Source: Rhizobium rhododendri
GTDB lineage: Bacteria; Pseudomonadota; Alphaproteobacteria; Rhizobiales; Rhizobiaceae
Direction: 5' to 3'
Assembly (NCBI RefSeq): GCF_007000325.2
Contig: NZ_CP117270.1
Span: 124,001-188,000 of the forward strand
Length of the DNA: 64,000 nucleotides
The position numbers and the translations under genes were made by a program. The notes beneath the pieces are model-generated. The model saw nothing but the letters and a program-made list of their open reading frames with translations, did no database searches and was not told where the DNA came from. Below, one piece after another: positions 54,633-63,385 of this stretch (position 1 is the first letter of the stretch; each line of letters starts with the position of its first letter).

Positions 54633-55648
54633 CCGTCTCCACCACTGAACCTTCCCTGCACGCCGCTGCACCGCCGCGTGTTCACAAGACCCGGCTGCGC
54701 GACAAGGCGATGGCGAATGGCAGCATCATCTCGATTGCGCTGTTCTTCCTCGTCGTCTGTATCGTCTTCTCGGTTGCAACAGGGGCTTTCCTGACGGCGC
54801 CCAATCTGCTCAACGTCGTGCGCCAGTCGGCACCGCTGCTGATCGTCGCCGCTGCCATGACATTCGTCATCACCACGGGTGGCATCGATCTCTCCGTCGG
54901 TTCCGTGCTGGCGCTGACATCAACGCTCTCGGCGGCCTCGCTGCAGGCGGGTATTCCGTGGGCTGTGGTCGTGGTGCTGATGCTGGCCCTCGGCGGCTTC
55001 GTCGGTGCGCTGCAGGGCTTCTTCATCGCCTATGAGCGCATCCCGTCCTTCATCGTCACGTTGGCCGGCCTCTCGGTCATTCGCGGGCTCGCCCTGCTAA
55101 TCACCGGCGGCTATTCGATCCCGGTCGATGCGGAAAACCCGTTCACCGCTCTCGGCCGGGCCTGGTTCCTCGGTGTCCCCGTGCCGGCGCTGATCGCTCT
55201 CGTCATTCTCGTCGTCAGTTTTATCGTCTTCAACCAGACGCCGTTCGGTCGCTATGTGACCGGCGTCGGGGCCAATGCCGAGGCAGTGCGCCGCGCCGGC
55301 GTCAATACCCGCCTGACGACGCTGCTGGTCTACGTCATTTCCGGCACCGCTGCTGCTGCTGCTGGCATCATCCTTGCTGCCCGTCTGGGTTCCGGTTCGT
55401 CGAATGCTGGCCAAGGCTTCGAACTGGACGTCATCGCCGCTGTGGTGCTCGGGGGTACCAGCCTGTTCGGCGGTCGCGGCACGATCCTCGGCACCGTGCT
55501 CGGCGCCCTCACTGTTGCGGTCATCGCCAACGGCTTGATCCTTGCGCACATGTCTCCCTTCCTGACGCCGATCGTCACCGGCTCCATCATCCTGATCGCC
55601 ATCTGGCTGAATTTCCGCATCTTCAAGGGTGCGGTGAGGAGCCGCTGA
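54629..55648 (+). CDS. Ribose-type ABC permease (RbsC/FrcC-like)
   Basis: A 339-residue permease with about ten helices. Family marks: FVITTGGIDLSVGSVLALTS, FIVTLAGLSVIRGLALLITGG, ATP-binding-protein contact GANAEAVRRAGVNTR and AVVLGGTSLFGGRGTILGTVLGAL. It forms the channel for the substrate delivered by the binding protein of the operon. Three bases separate it from the next gene. Confidence 0.92.
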   Translation: MTVSTTEPSLHAAAPPRVHKTRLRDKAMANGSIISIALFFLVVCIVFSVATGAFLTAPNLLNVVRQSAPLLIVAAAMTFVITTGGIDLSVGSVLALTSTLSAASLQAGIPWAVVVVLMLALGGFVGALQGFFIAYERIPSFIVTLAGLSVIRGLALLITGGYSIPVDAENPFTALGRAWFLGVPVPALIALVILVVSFIVFNQTPFGRYVTGVGANAEAVRRAGVNTRLTTLLVYVISGTAAAAAGIILAARLGSGSSNAGQGFELDVIAAVVLGGTSLFGGRGTILGTVLGALTVAVIANGLILAHMSPFLTPIVTGSIILIAIWLNFRIFKGAVRSR

Positions 55649-55651
55649 GCC

Positions 55652-56740
55652 ATGGATCACCTGTTCGATACAAAGCCCGCCGAGCGCGCCGAAATCGGCG
55701 TCCGCTCCGGGACGGCCATGACGGTTCTCGGGCCCGTCGCGGTGGACGACCTCGGAATCACGCTGATGCACGAGCACATCCTGCTCGATGGCGCCAGCAC
55801 CTGGAAATGCCCGTGTCATCCCGACGAAAAGCTGATCGCCGAGCAACCGGTCAACATCGAGATCGTCGGCGAGCTCAGGATGAACCCCTACATGAACCGC
55901 GACAACGTCTCGCTCGACGACAGCGACCTGGCGCTCACGGAACTGAAGAAGTTCCAGGCGCTCGGTGGCCATACCGTCGTCGAGGCGACGAATATCGGCA
56001 TCGGCCGCGACCCCCCGAAGCTCGCCCGTATATCGCGCATGTCCGGCATGAAGATCATCATGGGCACCGGCTTCTATCTGCAGCATACGCATCCGGAATG
56101 GCTGAGGGCGATGGATGTCGAGGCGGTGACCCAGTTCATCGTCAACGATGTCGGCGGTGGCGAGACGCAGCCGGAAATCATGGCCGGCATTATCGGTGAG
56201 GTCGGCGTCAGCAAGGACTTCACCTCCGAGGAGCTGAAGTCGCTGCGGGCCTCGGCGCGCGCATCGCGGATCACCGGCCTGCCCCTGACCATCCACCTGC
56301 CCGGCTGGGAGCGGCTCGCTCACAAGGTGCTCGACGTCGTCGAGGAGGAAGGGGCCGATCTCAGGCATACCGTGCTCTGTCATATGAACCCCAGTCACAG
56401 CGACCTGCCTTACCAGAAGAGCCTCGCCGAGCGCGGCGCCTTCCTGGAATACGACATGATCGGCATGGACTATTACTACGCCGACCAGGATGCACAGTCG
56501 CCGTCCGACGAGGAGAATGCCCGCGCTCTGCGCTCGCTGATCGACATGGGTTTCGTCGACCGGCTGCTGCTGTCGCAAGACGTGTTCCTGAAGATCATGC
56601 TGACCCGCTATGGCGGGTTCGGATATGGCTTCATCCTCAAGCATTTCGTGCCGCGGCTGAAGCGCCACGGCGTCGATCAGGCCTCCATCGACCGGATGCT
56701 GGTCGATAATCCGAAATCGGTTTTTTCCGCGGCCACCTGA
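55652..56740 (+). CDS. Phosphotriesterase-like metallohydrolase (PTE homology family)
   Basis: A 362-residue TIM-barrel hydrolase. Binuclear metal ligands: HEH in ITLMHEHILLD near 39-41, the bridging Glu in GIIGEVGVS where true phosphotriesterases have Lys, His in LTIHLPG, His in LCHMNPS and Asp in LLSQDVFLK. PHP-type relatives are lactonases or carboxyl-ester/phosphoester hydrolases of sugar pathways rather than organophosphate enzymes. It sits right after the sugar permease, so it probably opens a sugar lactone or cleaves the imported compound. Confidence 0.85.
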   Translation: MDHLFDTKPAERAEIGVRSGTAMTVLGPVAVDDLGITLMHEHILLDGASTWKCPCHPDEKLIAEQPVNIEIVGELRMNPYMNRDNVSLDDSDLALTELKKFQALGGHTVVEATNIGIGRDPPKLARISRMSGMKIIMGTGFYLQHTHPEWLRAMDVEAVTQFIVNDVGGGETQPEIMAGIIGEVGVSKDFTSEELKSLRASARASRITGLPLTIHLPGWERLAHKVLDVVEEEGADLRHTVLCHMNPSHSDLPYQKSLAERGAFLEYDMIGMDYYYADQDAQSPSDEENARALRSLIDMGFVDRLLLSQDVFLKIMLTRYGGFGYGFILKHFVPRLKRHGVDQASIDRMLVDNPKSVFSAAT

Positions 56741-56772
56741 GCCGCAATCGCAATCTATCGAAGGAGTAAAGC

Positions 56773-57543
56773 ATGCCCAAGAAGAAGGTTCTTCTCGCCG
56801 GCGAATCCTGGGTGTCGACCGCCACCCACATCAAGGGCTTCGACCAGTTCCCGACCGTCACCTACCACACCGGCGCCGACGAGTTGCTGACCGCCCTGAA
56901 GGACAGCGATTTCGACGTCACCTTCATGCCGGCCCATGAGGCCCAGCGGGATTTCCCGCAGACCATCGAGGCGCTTTCGGCCTACGATGCCATCGTTCTG
57001 TCGGATATCGGCGCCAACACGCTGCTGCTGCATCCCGATACATGGATCCATTCCAAGCCGACCCCAAACCGCCTGCGCCTGCTGCGCGACTACGTCGGCA
57101 ACGGCGGTGGCCTGCTGATGTTCGGCGGCTACTACAGCTTCCAGGGTATCAATGGCGGCGCCCGCTATCACAATACGCCGATCGAGGATGTGCTGCCGGT
57201 CGATTGCCTCTCGGTCGATGACCGCGTCGAGGTACCGGAAGGCTTTGCACCGGCGGTCAACGGTTCAGAGGACCACCCCATCCTCAAGGGTCTCGGCAAG
57301 GACTGGCCAATTCTGCTCGGTTTCAACGAAGTTACGGTGAAGCCCGGTGCCGAAGTTTTGGCGACCGTTTCGACGGACTATGGTTCGCTGCCGCTGCTGG
57401 TTGCCGGCTCTTACGGCAAGGGTCGGACCGTCGCCTGGACATCGGATGTCGGCCCCCACTGGCTACCGCAGAGCTTCATTGCGTGGAGTGGCTACAAGAC
57501 GCTGTTCGAGCAGATGCTGGCCTGGGCAACCACCAAGGATTGA
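56773..57543 (+). CDS. Glutamine amidotransferase-like protein (DUF1355 type)
   Basis: A 256-residue cytosolic protein with a class I amidotransferase-like fold: KKVLLAGESWVSTATHIKGFDQF at the start, AHEAQRDFP, DAIVLSDIGANTLLL, LLRDYVGNGGGLLMFGGYYSFQG. The expected nucleophile Cys is not evident after GG; a Tyr-Tyr pair is there instead, so it may not be an amidotransferase at all. It ends with AWTSDVGPHWLPQSFIAWSGYKTLFEQMLAW, typical of the DUF1355 group. The role is unknown. Confidence 0.75.
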   Translation: MPKKKVLLAGESWVSTATHIKGFDQFPTVTYHTGADELLTALKDSDFDVTFMPAHEAQRDFPQTIEALSAYDAIVLSDIGANTLLLHPDTWIHSKPTPNRLRLLRDYVGNGGGLLMFGGYYSFQGINGGARYHNTPIEDVLPVDCLSVDDRVEVPEGFAPAVNGSEDHPILKGLGKDWPILLGFNEVTVKPGAEVLATVSTDYGSLPLLVAGSYGKGRTVAWTSDVGPHWLPQSFIAWSGYKTLFEQMLAWATTKD

Positions 57544-57546
57544 TCC

Positions 57547-58464
57547 ATGCGCGTCCACGTCGTCGGCAATGTCTGCATCGACACCACGTTCCGCCTCGGC
57601 CGTTTTGCGCGGCCGGGGGAAACGCTGAATGCGGACGGCCATAGCGACGGTATCGGCGGCAAGGGGGCCAACCAGGCGGTCGCGGCCGCCCGGACAGGTG
57701 CTCCGGTCGACTTTCTCGCTGCCACCGGCACGGATGCTGCGGCCAGAACTATCCGCGAGATGCTGTCGGAGGAATTCGACACAGCACTGATGCCGGCCCT
57801 GGAGCTGCCGACCGACCGCTCGACGATCATGGTCGATGCCAGCGGTGAAAACATCATCGTCAGCGGCGTCACATGCGCTGAGGCGTTTGATCCCCTGCTT
57901 CAAACCGGCCTCGCGACCTCGATCGGGGATCAGGATATCGTGCTGTTGCAAGGAAACCTGCGCGCCGATGTCACAATCGCCTGTCTGAAGGCCGCCAAGG
58001 CGAGCGGGGCAACGACAGTGTTCAATCCAAGCCCACTCGCACCGGGCAGCAGTCCGGACCTTACGGCGGCCGATATCGTGATTGTCAACGAGGGTGAGGC
58101 TACCGGGATTTCGGGGCATGCCGATCCGCTGGAGGCCGCCCGCAACCTCATCTCCCGGGGCGCAGGCTCCGTCGTCGTTACGCTCGGCGCGCGCGGTTGC
58201 CTTGTTGTCAACAGGGCGGGCGGTGCGCCGCAGTGGGTCGAGGGACTGCGCGCCGATGTCGTCGATACCAGCGGTGCCGGCGATGTCTTTTGCGGCTGTG
58301 TCGCCGGATGTCTTGCGCAAAAGATCCCACTCGGTCATGCCGTCCGCATTGCCACGGCTGCTGCGGCACTGTCCGTCGGCCGCACCGGTACAATGCAGTC
58401 CTGCCCCAGCCAGCAGGAGATGGCACACCTTATCGATATGGAAATGGAAACGGAAAACACATGA
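57547..58464 (+). CDS. PfkB-family carbohydrate/nucleoside kinase (ribokinase-like)
   Basis: A 305-residue kinase. Signature 1 region GIGGKGANQAVAAARTGAPVDFLAATG and signature 2 DTSGAGDVFCGCVAG, with the catalytic Asp in GAGD. It phosphorylates a sugar or nucleoside with ATP. Three bases separate it from the gene before, and it overlaps the BtpA gene (ATGA). With a ribose-type importer, phosphorylation of an imported or released pentose is the simplest reading. Confidence 0.9.
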   Translation: MRVHVVGNVCIDTTFRLGRFARPGETLNADGHSDGIGGKGANQAVAAARTGAPVDFLAATGTDAAARTIREMLSEEFDTALMPALELPTDRSTIMVDASGENIIVSGVTCAEAFDPLLQTGLATSIGDQDIVLLQGNLRADVTIACLKAAKASGATTVFNPSPLAPGSSPDLTAADIVIVNEGEATGISGHADPLEAARNLISRGAGSVVVTLGARGCLVVNRAGGAPQWVEGLRADVVDTSGAGDVFCGCVAGCLAQKIPLGHAVRIATAAAALSVGRTGTMQSCPSQQEMAHLIDMEMETENT

Positions 58465-59303
58465 CAGCCCCTACGAACCGCATCGGCCAGGTTGCCGACA
58501 ACGTGCTGGTCTCCCTGTTCGGAAAGCCCAAGGCCGTTATCGGTGTCGTCCATCTGATGCCGCTGCCGGGATCGCCCCGCTACGACGGCGAGACGGTGGA
58601 AGCGATCTACCAGCGCGGCCTCGATGACGCAAAAGCCTATCTGCACGGCGGATGCGACGGTGTGATCGTCGAGAACCACGGCGACATTCCCTTTGCCAAG
58701 CCGGACGATATCGGCCCGGAAACGTCGGCCTACATGTCTGTGGTTTCCGACCGCATCCGCCGCGAACTCGGCCGACCCATCGGCATCAATGTGCTGGCCA
58801 ATGCCTCGATCCCGGCGCTGTCGATTGCCAGCGCCTCGGGTGCCGGCTTCGTACGCGTCAATCAATGGGCTAACGCCTATGTCGCCAATGAAGGCTTCAT
58901 TGAGGGCGAGGCCGCGCGCGCCATGCGGTTTCGCGCCAAATTGCGCGCCAACGGCATCCGTATTTTCGCCGATGCCCATGTCAAGCACGGCGCCCACGCC
59001 ATCGTTGCCGACCGCCCGGTCGAGGAGCAAGTCAAGGATCTCGTGTTCTTCGACGCCGATGCGATTATCGCCACCGGACAGCGCACGGGCCATGCGGCTG
59101 ACCTCGGCTACATCAGGATGATCAAGGAGGCGGCCGGCCTGCCGACATTGGTGGGCAGCGGCGTCACGCCCGACAACGTCAACGACATTCTCGGCATCGT
59201 CGACGGCGTCATCGTCGCAAGTTCGCTGAAGTATGACGGCGTCTGGTGGAACCCGGTCGAACTGTCGCGCGTCCAGTCATTCATAACGGGCATCAGGGCG
59301 TGA
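58461..59303 (+). CDS. BtpA/SgcQ-family TIM-barrel protein
   Basis: A 280-residue protein with the BtpA pattern: KAVIGVVHLMPLPGSPRYDG, GCDGVIVENHGDIPF, IGINVLANASIPALSIASASGAGFVRVNQWANAYVANEGFIEG, DAHVKHGAHAI and LVGSGVTPDNVNDIL. The family is named from a photosystem I biogenesis factor, but bacterial copies lie in sugar or nucleoside operons and look like phosphosugar-binding TIM barrels. It follows a PfkB kinase with overlap, so it likely acts on the phosphorylated product. Confidence 0.88.
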   Translation: MTAPTNRIGQVADNVLVSLFGKPKAVIGVVHLMPLPGSPRYDGETVEAIYQRGLDDAKAYLHGGCDGVIVENHGDIPFAKPDDIGPETSAYMSVVSDRIRRELGRPIGINVLANASIPALSIASASGAGFVRVNQWANAYVANEGFIEGEAARAMRFRAKLRANGIRIFADAHVKHGAHAIVADRPVEEQVKDLVFFDADAIIATGQRTGHAADLGYIRMIKEAAGLPTLVGSGVTPDNVNDILGIVDGVIVASSLKYDGVWWNPVELSRVQSFITGIRA

Positions 59304-60556
59304 CATCGGCTTCCATCAACGGCGAACGGTTGCTGGCCCGAATGCAGGCCTTTGCCGCAATCGGAGCCACGCCTGCCGGTGGTGTCAACCGCCAGGCGCT
59401 GAGCGATGGCGATCGCCAGGCTCGCCGGCTGCTGGCGGAACTCGCGCTGGCACGCGGTTTCGGCGTTTTCCAGGACAGCATGGCCAATCTGTTCATCCGG
59501 CGCGAAGGACGCAACGCGGTGCATGCGCCGGTGCTGATTGGAAGTCACCTCGACAGCCAGCCGACGGGCGGCCGGTTCGATGGTGCGCTCGGCACGCTGT
59601 CGGCGTTCGAGGTACTGGAATCGCTGGAAGATTTCGACGTAGATACCGAAGTTCCAGTCGAAGTCGTCGCCTGGACCAACGAAGAGGGCAGCCGATTTTC
59701 TCCTGGGGCGATGGGCTCGATGGCCTTCGCGGGCGTCGCCGATCCCGCCGGGTGGAATTTTCTCTCCGGCGCCGACGGTGGTTCCTTTGCCGACGAACTC
59801 GCCGCTACGCTCTCGGCGCTGCCGGAAGCCACCATGCGCCCGCTCGGCACGCCGGTGTCGCGTTATCTCGAATTGCACATCGAACAGGGTCCTTCCCTCG
59901 AGAAGGAAAACATTCCTATTGGCGTCGTCATCGGTGTGCAGGGCACGCGCTGGCTGCAGGTTACGTTCTCCGGGCAGGCCGGACACGCCGGCACCACGGC
60001 ACTGGCCTACAGGCGCGATCCGATGGTGGCAGCCGCTTCCGCCCTCCACGAGTTGCAGGCAACCGTGATGCAGAACGACGCGGATGCGCGCCTGACCGTC
60101 GGTCGGATAGCCATCCATCCGGGCTCCATAAACGCCATTCCGGACTCGGTCGCCTTCAGCGTCGATATCCGCCATCCCGATCCGGACAGGCTGGATCGCA
60201 TCGAGGCCGAGGTCCGGCGTGTTTGCGACAGTCGAGCCATTGCCGAGAGATGTAGCTACAGTATCCTGCAGACCTTCGACATGCCGTCGGCGACGTTCTC
60301 GCCGATTGTCACCGGTGCCGTCGAGGCAGCAGCGACAAGCCTGTCCCTGACAGCCAAGCGCATGGTATCCGGCGCCTTTCATGATGCCCTGTTTCTCGCC
60401 CGCGTGGCGCCATCGGCCATGATTTTCGTCCCCTGCCGCGATGGCTTGAGCCACAACGAGGCGGAATATGTTGCCCCAGAGCACATCGTGACGGGCGCCC
60501 GCGTGATGTTTGAAGCAACCCTGTCGCTGGCCAATTCGACGGCCGCGCGCATTTGA
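59300..60556 (+). CDS. M20-type N-carbamoyl-amino-acid/allantoate amidohydrolase
   Basis: A 418-residue metallohydrolase. Binuclear zinc ligands: SHLDSQPTGGRFDGALG, WTNEEGSRF, LELHIEQGPSLE, and SGAFHDALFLARVAPSAMIFVPCRDGLSHNEAEY. Family members cleave ureido groups (N-carbamoyl amino acids, ureidoglycolate, allantoate) to release ammonia and carbon dioxide. The GTG at 59300 overlaps the BtpA stop (GTGA), placing it as the last gene of the operon. It suggests that the imported compound carries a ureido or amide nitrogen. Confidence 0.88.
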   Translation: MTSASINGERLLARMQAFAAIGATPAGGVNRQALSDGDRQARRLLAELALARGFGVFQDSMANLFIRREGRNAVHAPVLIGSHLDSQPTGGRFDGALGTLSAFEVLESLEDFDVDTEVPVEVVAWTNEEGSRFSPGAMGSMAFAGVADPAGWNFLSGADGGSFADELAATLSALPEATMRPLGTPVSRYLELHIEQGPSLEKENIPIGVVIGVQGTRWLQVTFSGQAGHAGTTALAYRRDPMVAAASALHELQATVMQNDADARLTVGRIAIHPGSINAIPDSVAFSVDIRHPDPDRLDRIEAEVRRVCDSRAIAERCSYSILQTFDMPSATFSPIVTGAVEAAATSLSLTAKRMVSGAFHDALFLARVAPSAMIFVPCRDGLSHNEAEYVAPEHIVTGARVMFEATLSLANSTAARI

Positions 60557-60869
60557 TCCATCGTCTGCGATGAACCGGCAATTCCGGTCGGGCGTAGTTC
60601 GTTCGAACTCGAGTTGCGTCTGCTATTCCGCAGATCCCACCTCCGCCGGCACGCAATCTGCAAACGACGTGTTGACGCGGCCTCAAAACTGAGGCGTCAT
60701 CAGCGCTTGCGTCTCGTACCCGCAGGCGTCCGGGTCGGCCAAGGCGTCATGACAGGGTCAGTTTGCAACGGGGGAGTTCGGAACCTATCGTCGAAGCTGT
60801 AGTTTAATTTTCAACCGCTGCAGAAACTGCGTCAATTCCGGGCTCGCGTCCGAGGCCAGAGATCAATCA
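60557..60869. other. Intergenic region, 313 bases
   Basis: This lies between the carbamoyl-amidase gene and the XdhC-like gene. No strong terminator, promoter pair or repeat is evident. The stretch GTAGTTTAATTTTCAACCG near 60800-60820 is AT-rich and could hold the promoter of the next gene. Short open frames here have no ribosome binding site. Confidence 0.4.
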
Positions 60870-61796
60870 ATGTCGCTTGTGCTCCCCAGACCCGAAATAT
60901 CGGTGCCGCAAATGGCATTGATGACCGACGACGCCCAGGAGATCCTGCAATTCGCGGCCGACTCTTTTGACGAAGGCTTCGAGACGGCGCTTGTCACGCT
61001 AGTCGAGATCCGTGGCGGTGCAGCGCGGGCGCTCGGGGCACAAATGGCAGTTCGCCGGGACGGCCTTTATTGCGGCTACGTTTCGGGCGGATGTACGGAG
61101 GCTGCCGTTGCGGCAGAGGCTCTGCAGGCCATCGCTGGTGGCAATGACCGGTTCCTGCGATTGGGGGAAGGGTCGCGTTTCTTCGATATCGTCCTGCCTT
61201 GCGGCGGCGGCATCACGCTGGCCATCCATGTGCTCAGGGACAATCTCAGTCTGCGCACCGTGCTGGAAGGCCTGAAATTACGGCGTCGGATGGGGCTGAA
61301 ATACGATGCTGGCGCGCAGTCACTCGAGGTTGCAGCATTTCCGGCAAAGGACGCCTGGGACGGAGAGCATTTGTCGAGAGGCTATCGTCCGCGTCCTCGT
61401 CTGTTGCTGAGCGGCAGGTCCATTGAGGCCGAGCGCACGGCCAAACTCGCAGCCTCCACCGGCTATGAGGTCGTTCGCCGGCAAGATGGTGCAAATTTGC
61501 TGGACGGAGCTTTGCCCGACCCCGATATAGCGGTTGTCCTCCTGCACCATGATCTCGATCTCGAACTGCCGGTCCTTCGTGCAGCGCTGGACGGAAACCC
61601 GTTTTACATCGGTGCTCTCGGCAGTAGTAAAACCCACGAGCGGCGCTCGGCGGCGCTGAAAGAGCTTGGATACGAGCAAGCTGCCATCGACCGGATCAAG
61701 GCGCCGATCGGCGTGATCGCCAAGGCCCGGGACGCCAATACGCTGGCACTCTCCGTACTGGGTGATGTCGCTGCTGCCTACGCGATCTCGCGCTGA
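60870..61796 (+). CDS. XdhC/CoxI-family protein
   Basis: A 308-residue protein with an N-terminal XdhC_CoxI domain (TALVTLVEIRGGAARALGAQMAVRRDGLYCGYVSGGCTEAAVAAEALQAI, about 40-90) and a C-terminal Rossmann-like XdhC_C domain (FYIGALGSSKTHERRSAALKELGY). XdhC proteins bind the molybdenum cofactor and insert its sulfurated form into xanthine dehydrogenase-type enzymes. No molybdenum hydroxylase subunits are encoded nearby, so its client is elsewhere. Confidence 0.88.
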   Translation: MSLVLPRPEISVPQMALMTDDAQEILQFAADSFDEGFETALVTLVEIRGGAARALGAQMAVRRDGLYCGYVSGGCTEAAVAAEALQAIAGGNDRFLRLGEGSRFFDIVLPCGGGITLAIHVLRDNLSLRTVLEGLKLRRRMGLKYDAGAQSLEVAAFPAKDAWDGEHLSRGYRPRPRLLLSGRSIEAERTAKLAASTGYEVVRRQDGANLLDGALPDPDIAVVLLHHDLDLELPVLRAALDGNPFYIGALGSSKTHERRSAALKELGYEQAAIDRIKAPIGVIAKARDANTLALSVLGDVAAAYAISR

Positions 61797-61835
61797 CAGG
61801 GCAATTTTTTCCAATATTGGACTACGGACCGAACC

Positions 61836-63152
61836 TCAGTTTGGGCAGCCCGGGCGGCGGTCTGACTGGTTGCCTGGACATTGCTTGCCCGACTGGTTGG
61901 TATCCTGGGGAAAGCCTGCAGCGCCTGCGGTATCGCCAACGGATCCCAGCGTGTTGCCGACCGATCGGCCGAGGCGCTGAACCTGCTCACCATAGTTGCG
62001 CCGCGTGCGCGGATCGAACACGGCAATCGGCGCGCTGACGGCGACGCTTGCCGCATTGCCAACGGTGTTGGAAACACCGAGCGCCACGGCGCCGACGGCT
62101 TCGCCGAGACCGACATCGGAATCGGTGATGGTCTGCCCGGATATCAGCCGCTGGCCGATCAACTTGACCACGTCGGCGCTCTCGGCAAATTTGCCGTGGT
62201 TCAGGCTGTCGCCGGATTTTAGCTTGGTTAGGTCGATAACGCTGATACCGGCTTTTTCGAACTGGGTGCGGTAAGGCTCGGCATTGGCATCCACCTGGCC
62301 GAGACGATCGACATTGCCTGAAATGCGTCTTGACACGCTGAGCGCCCGGTCATCCTGGGATACGAACAGCGTGAAATGTGGCGGGTTCTTTCCCAGTGCA
62401 AGAAACTGCCGGCTGAAAACATCGACGTCGAGATCGGGAGAGGCAAGAATGACGTTCTTGATCTTCGGCAGTGTCCTGCCATCGCGGATCGCCATCTGAC
62501 GAAGCGCTTCCACTGCCAGCCAGGTCCCCATCGAATGGGCCATCACGGTGACTTCGCTGATCGACGGATCGGCGCTGATCCGCCGCAGCAGATCCTCCAG
62601 CGCGTCGCGTGAATAGTTGGTGCTTTCCTTGTCGTAGTTATAGTCGAAAATGCTGGCGCGTGATGGCCATGTGAAGACAACAGGAACGACATCGGCGCCG
62701 GAATCGTGGACGATCTGTGCGAAGCGATAGACGGCATCCTCGTAGCGATTGTTGAATCCATGCACGAAGACAAGCGCGCGATGGCTTTTCGTAAGATTCT
62801 GCTTCAACCAGCGTTCGTCTTCCGCCTTCGAGACGAGAGGCACGACATTGACGGTCGAGAACTCCTTGAGCGGATTGGCAGGCAGGCGCGCCGGCCATTG
62901 CACCTGGCCAACCGTGCGGTTGGCTTCGGGCGGAATGGAGACGGTGATCGCATCGATCTTCAGGTCGCTGCCGCGCTCGCCGCTGAACAGGATGGCCTTG
63001 TCGTCAGACGGCGCTCTCGTGGTTGCTGCCAGCAGGCGGACCTGCGAGGTGCCCCTGACGACTGTGCCGCTCGGCGTCATGACGCCGATCAGGCGCCCAC
63101 CGCAGCCGGAAAGTAGCAACAGGGTCGCCACGATTGCCAGAGCACGCATCAT
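61836..63152 (-). CDS. DUF900-type alpha/beta-hydrolase lipoprotein
   Basis: A 438-residue protein with a lipoprotein signal (MMRALAIVATLLLLSGCGG). The hydrolase domain has HGFNNRYEDAVYRFAQI, the nucleophile elbow MAHSMGTW, an acid in ASPDLDVDVF and a possible His downstream. The C-terminal 100 residues (SAPIAVFDPRTRRNYGEQVQRLGRSVG) are low in complexity and not part of the fold. It is presumably an esterase facing the periplasm. Start at ATG 63152, with 63149 possible; the longer reading would hide the signal peptide. Confidence 0.82.
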   Translation of the reverse strand: MMRALAIVATLLLLSGCGGRLIGVMTPSGTVVRGTSQVRLLAATTRAPSDDKAILFSGERGSDLKIDAITVSIPPEANRTVGQVQWPARLPANPLKEFSTVNVVPLVSKAEDERWLKQNLTKSHRALVFVHGFNNRYEDAVYRFAQIVHDSGADVVPVVFTWPSRASIFDYNYDKESTNYSRDALEDLLRRISADPSISEVTVMAHSMGTWLAVEALRQMAIRDGRTLPKIKNVILASPDLDVDVFSRQFLALGKNPPHFTLFVSQDDRALSVSRRISGNVDRLGQVDANAEPYRTQFEKAGISVIDLTKLKSGDSLNHGKFAESADVVKLIGQRLISGQTITDSDVGLGEAVGAVALGVSNTVGNAASVAVSAPIAVFDPRTRRNYGEQVQRLGRSVGNTLGSVGDTAGAAGFPQDTNQSGKQCPGNQSDRRPGCPN

Positions 63153-63385
63153 AGCCACGCATGCGCGGGCTGCTTTACGACCTGGCTGTCCCACACTTGC
63201 CACCAATGATATGTCCCGCCGCTCTAATTTAGCCCCTCATACATTTCCGGCCGTCCGGGTTCCAGACTTTTCCGCAAAAGGAAGCAAATGAGACTGAGCA
63301 GCTGTGTGGGACCGACGCCGCTCTGTGGATATCCAGAAGCGAAGCGTCGAACATACGAAGCCGCAGCAAACGGCTCCTCCGGCCT

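Noticed and set aside
52788..54671. A 627-codon open frame on the minus strand opposite the ribose-type binding protein and ATPase.
   Set aside because: It mirrors two well-supported genes and has no family features; such frames are common at this GC content.
55097..56668. A 523-codon minus-strand frame opposite the permease and phosphotriesterase-like genes.
   Set aside because: It is a shadow of two real genes with biased, low-complexity content.
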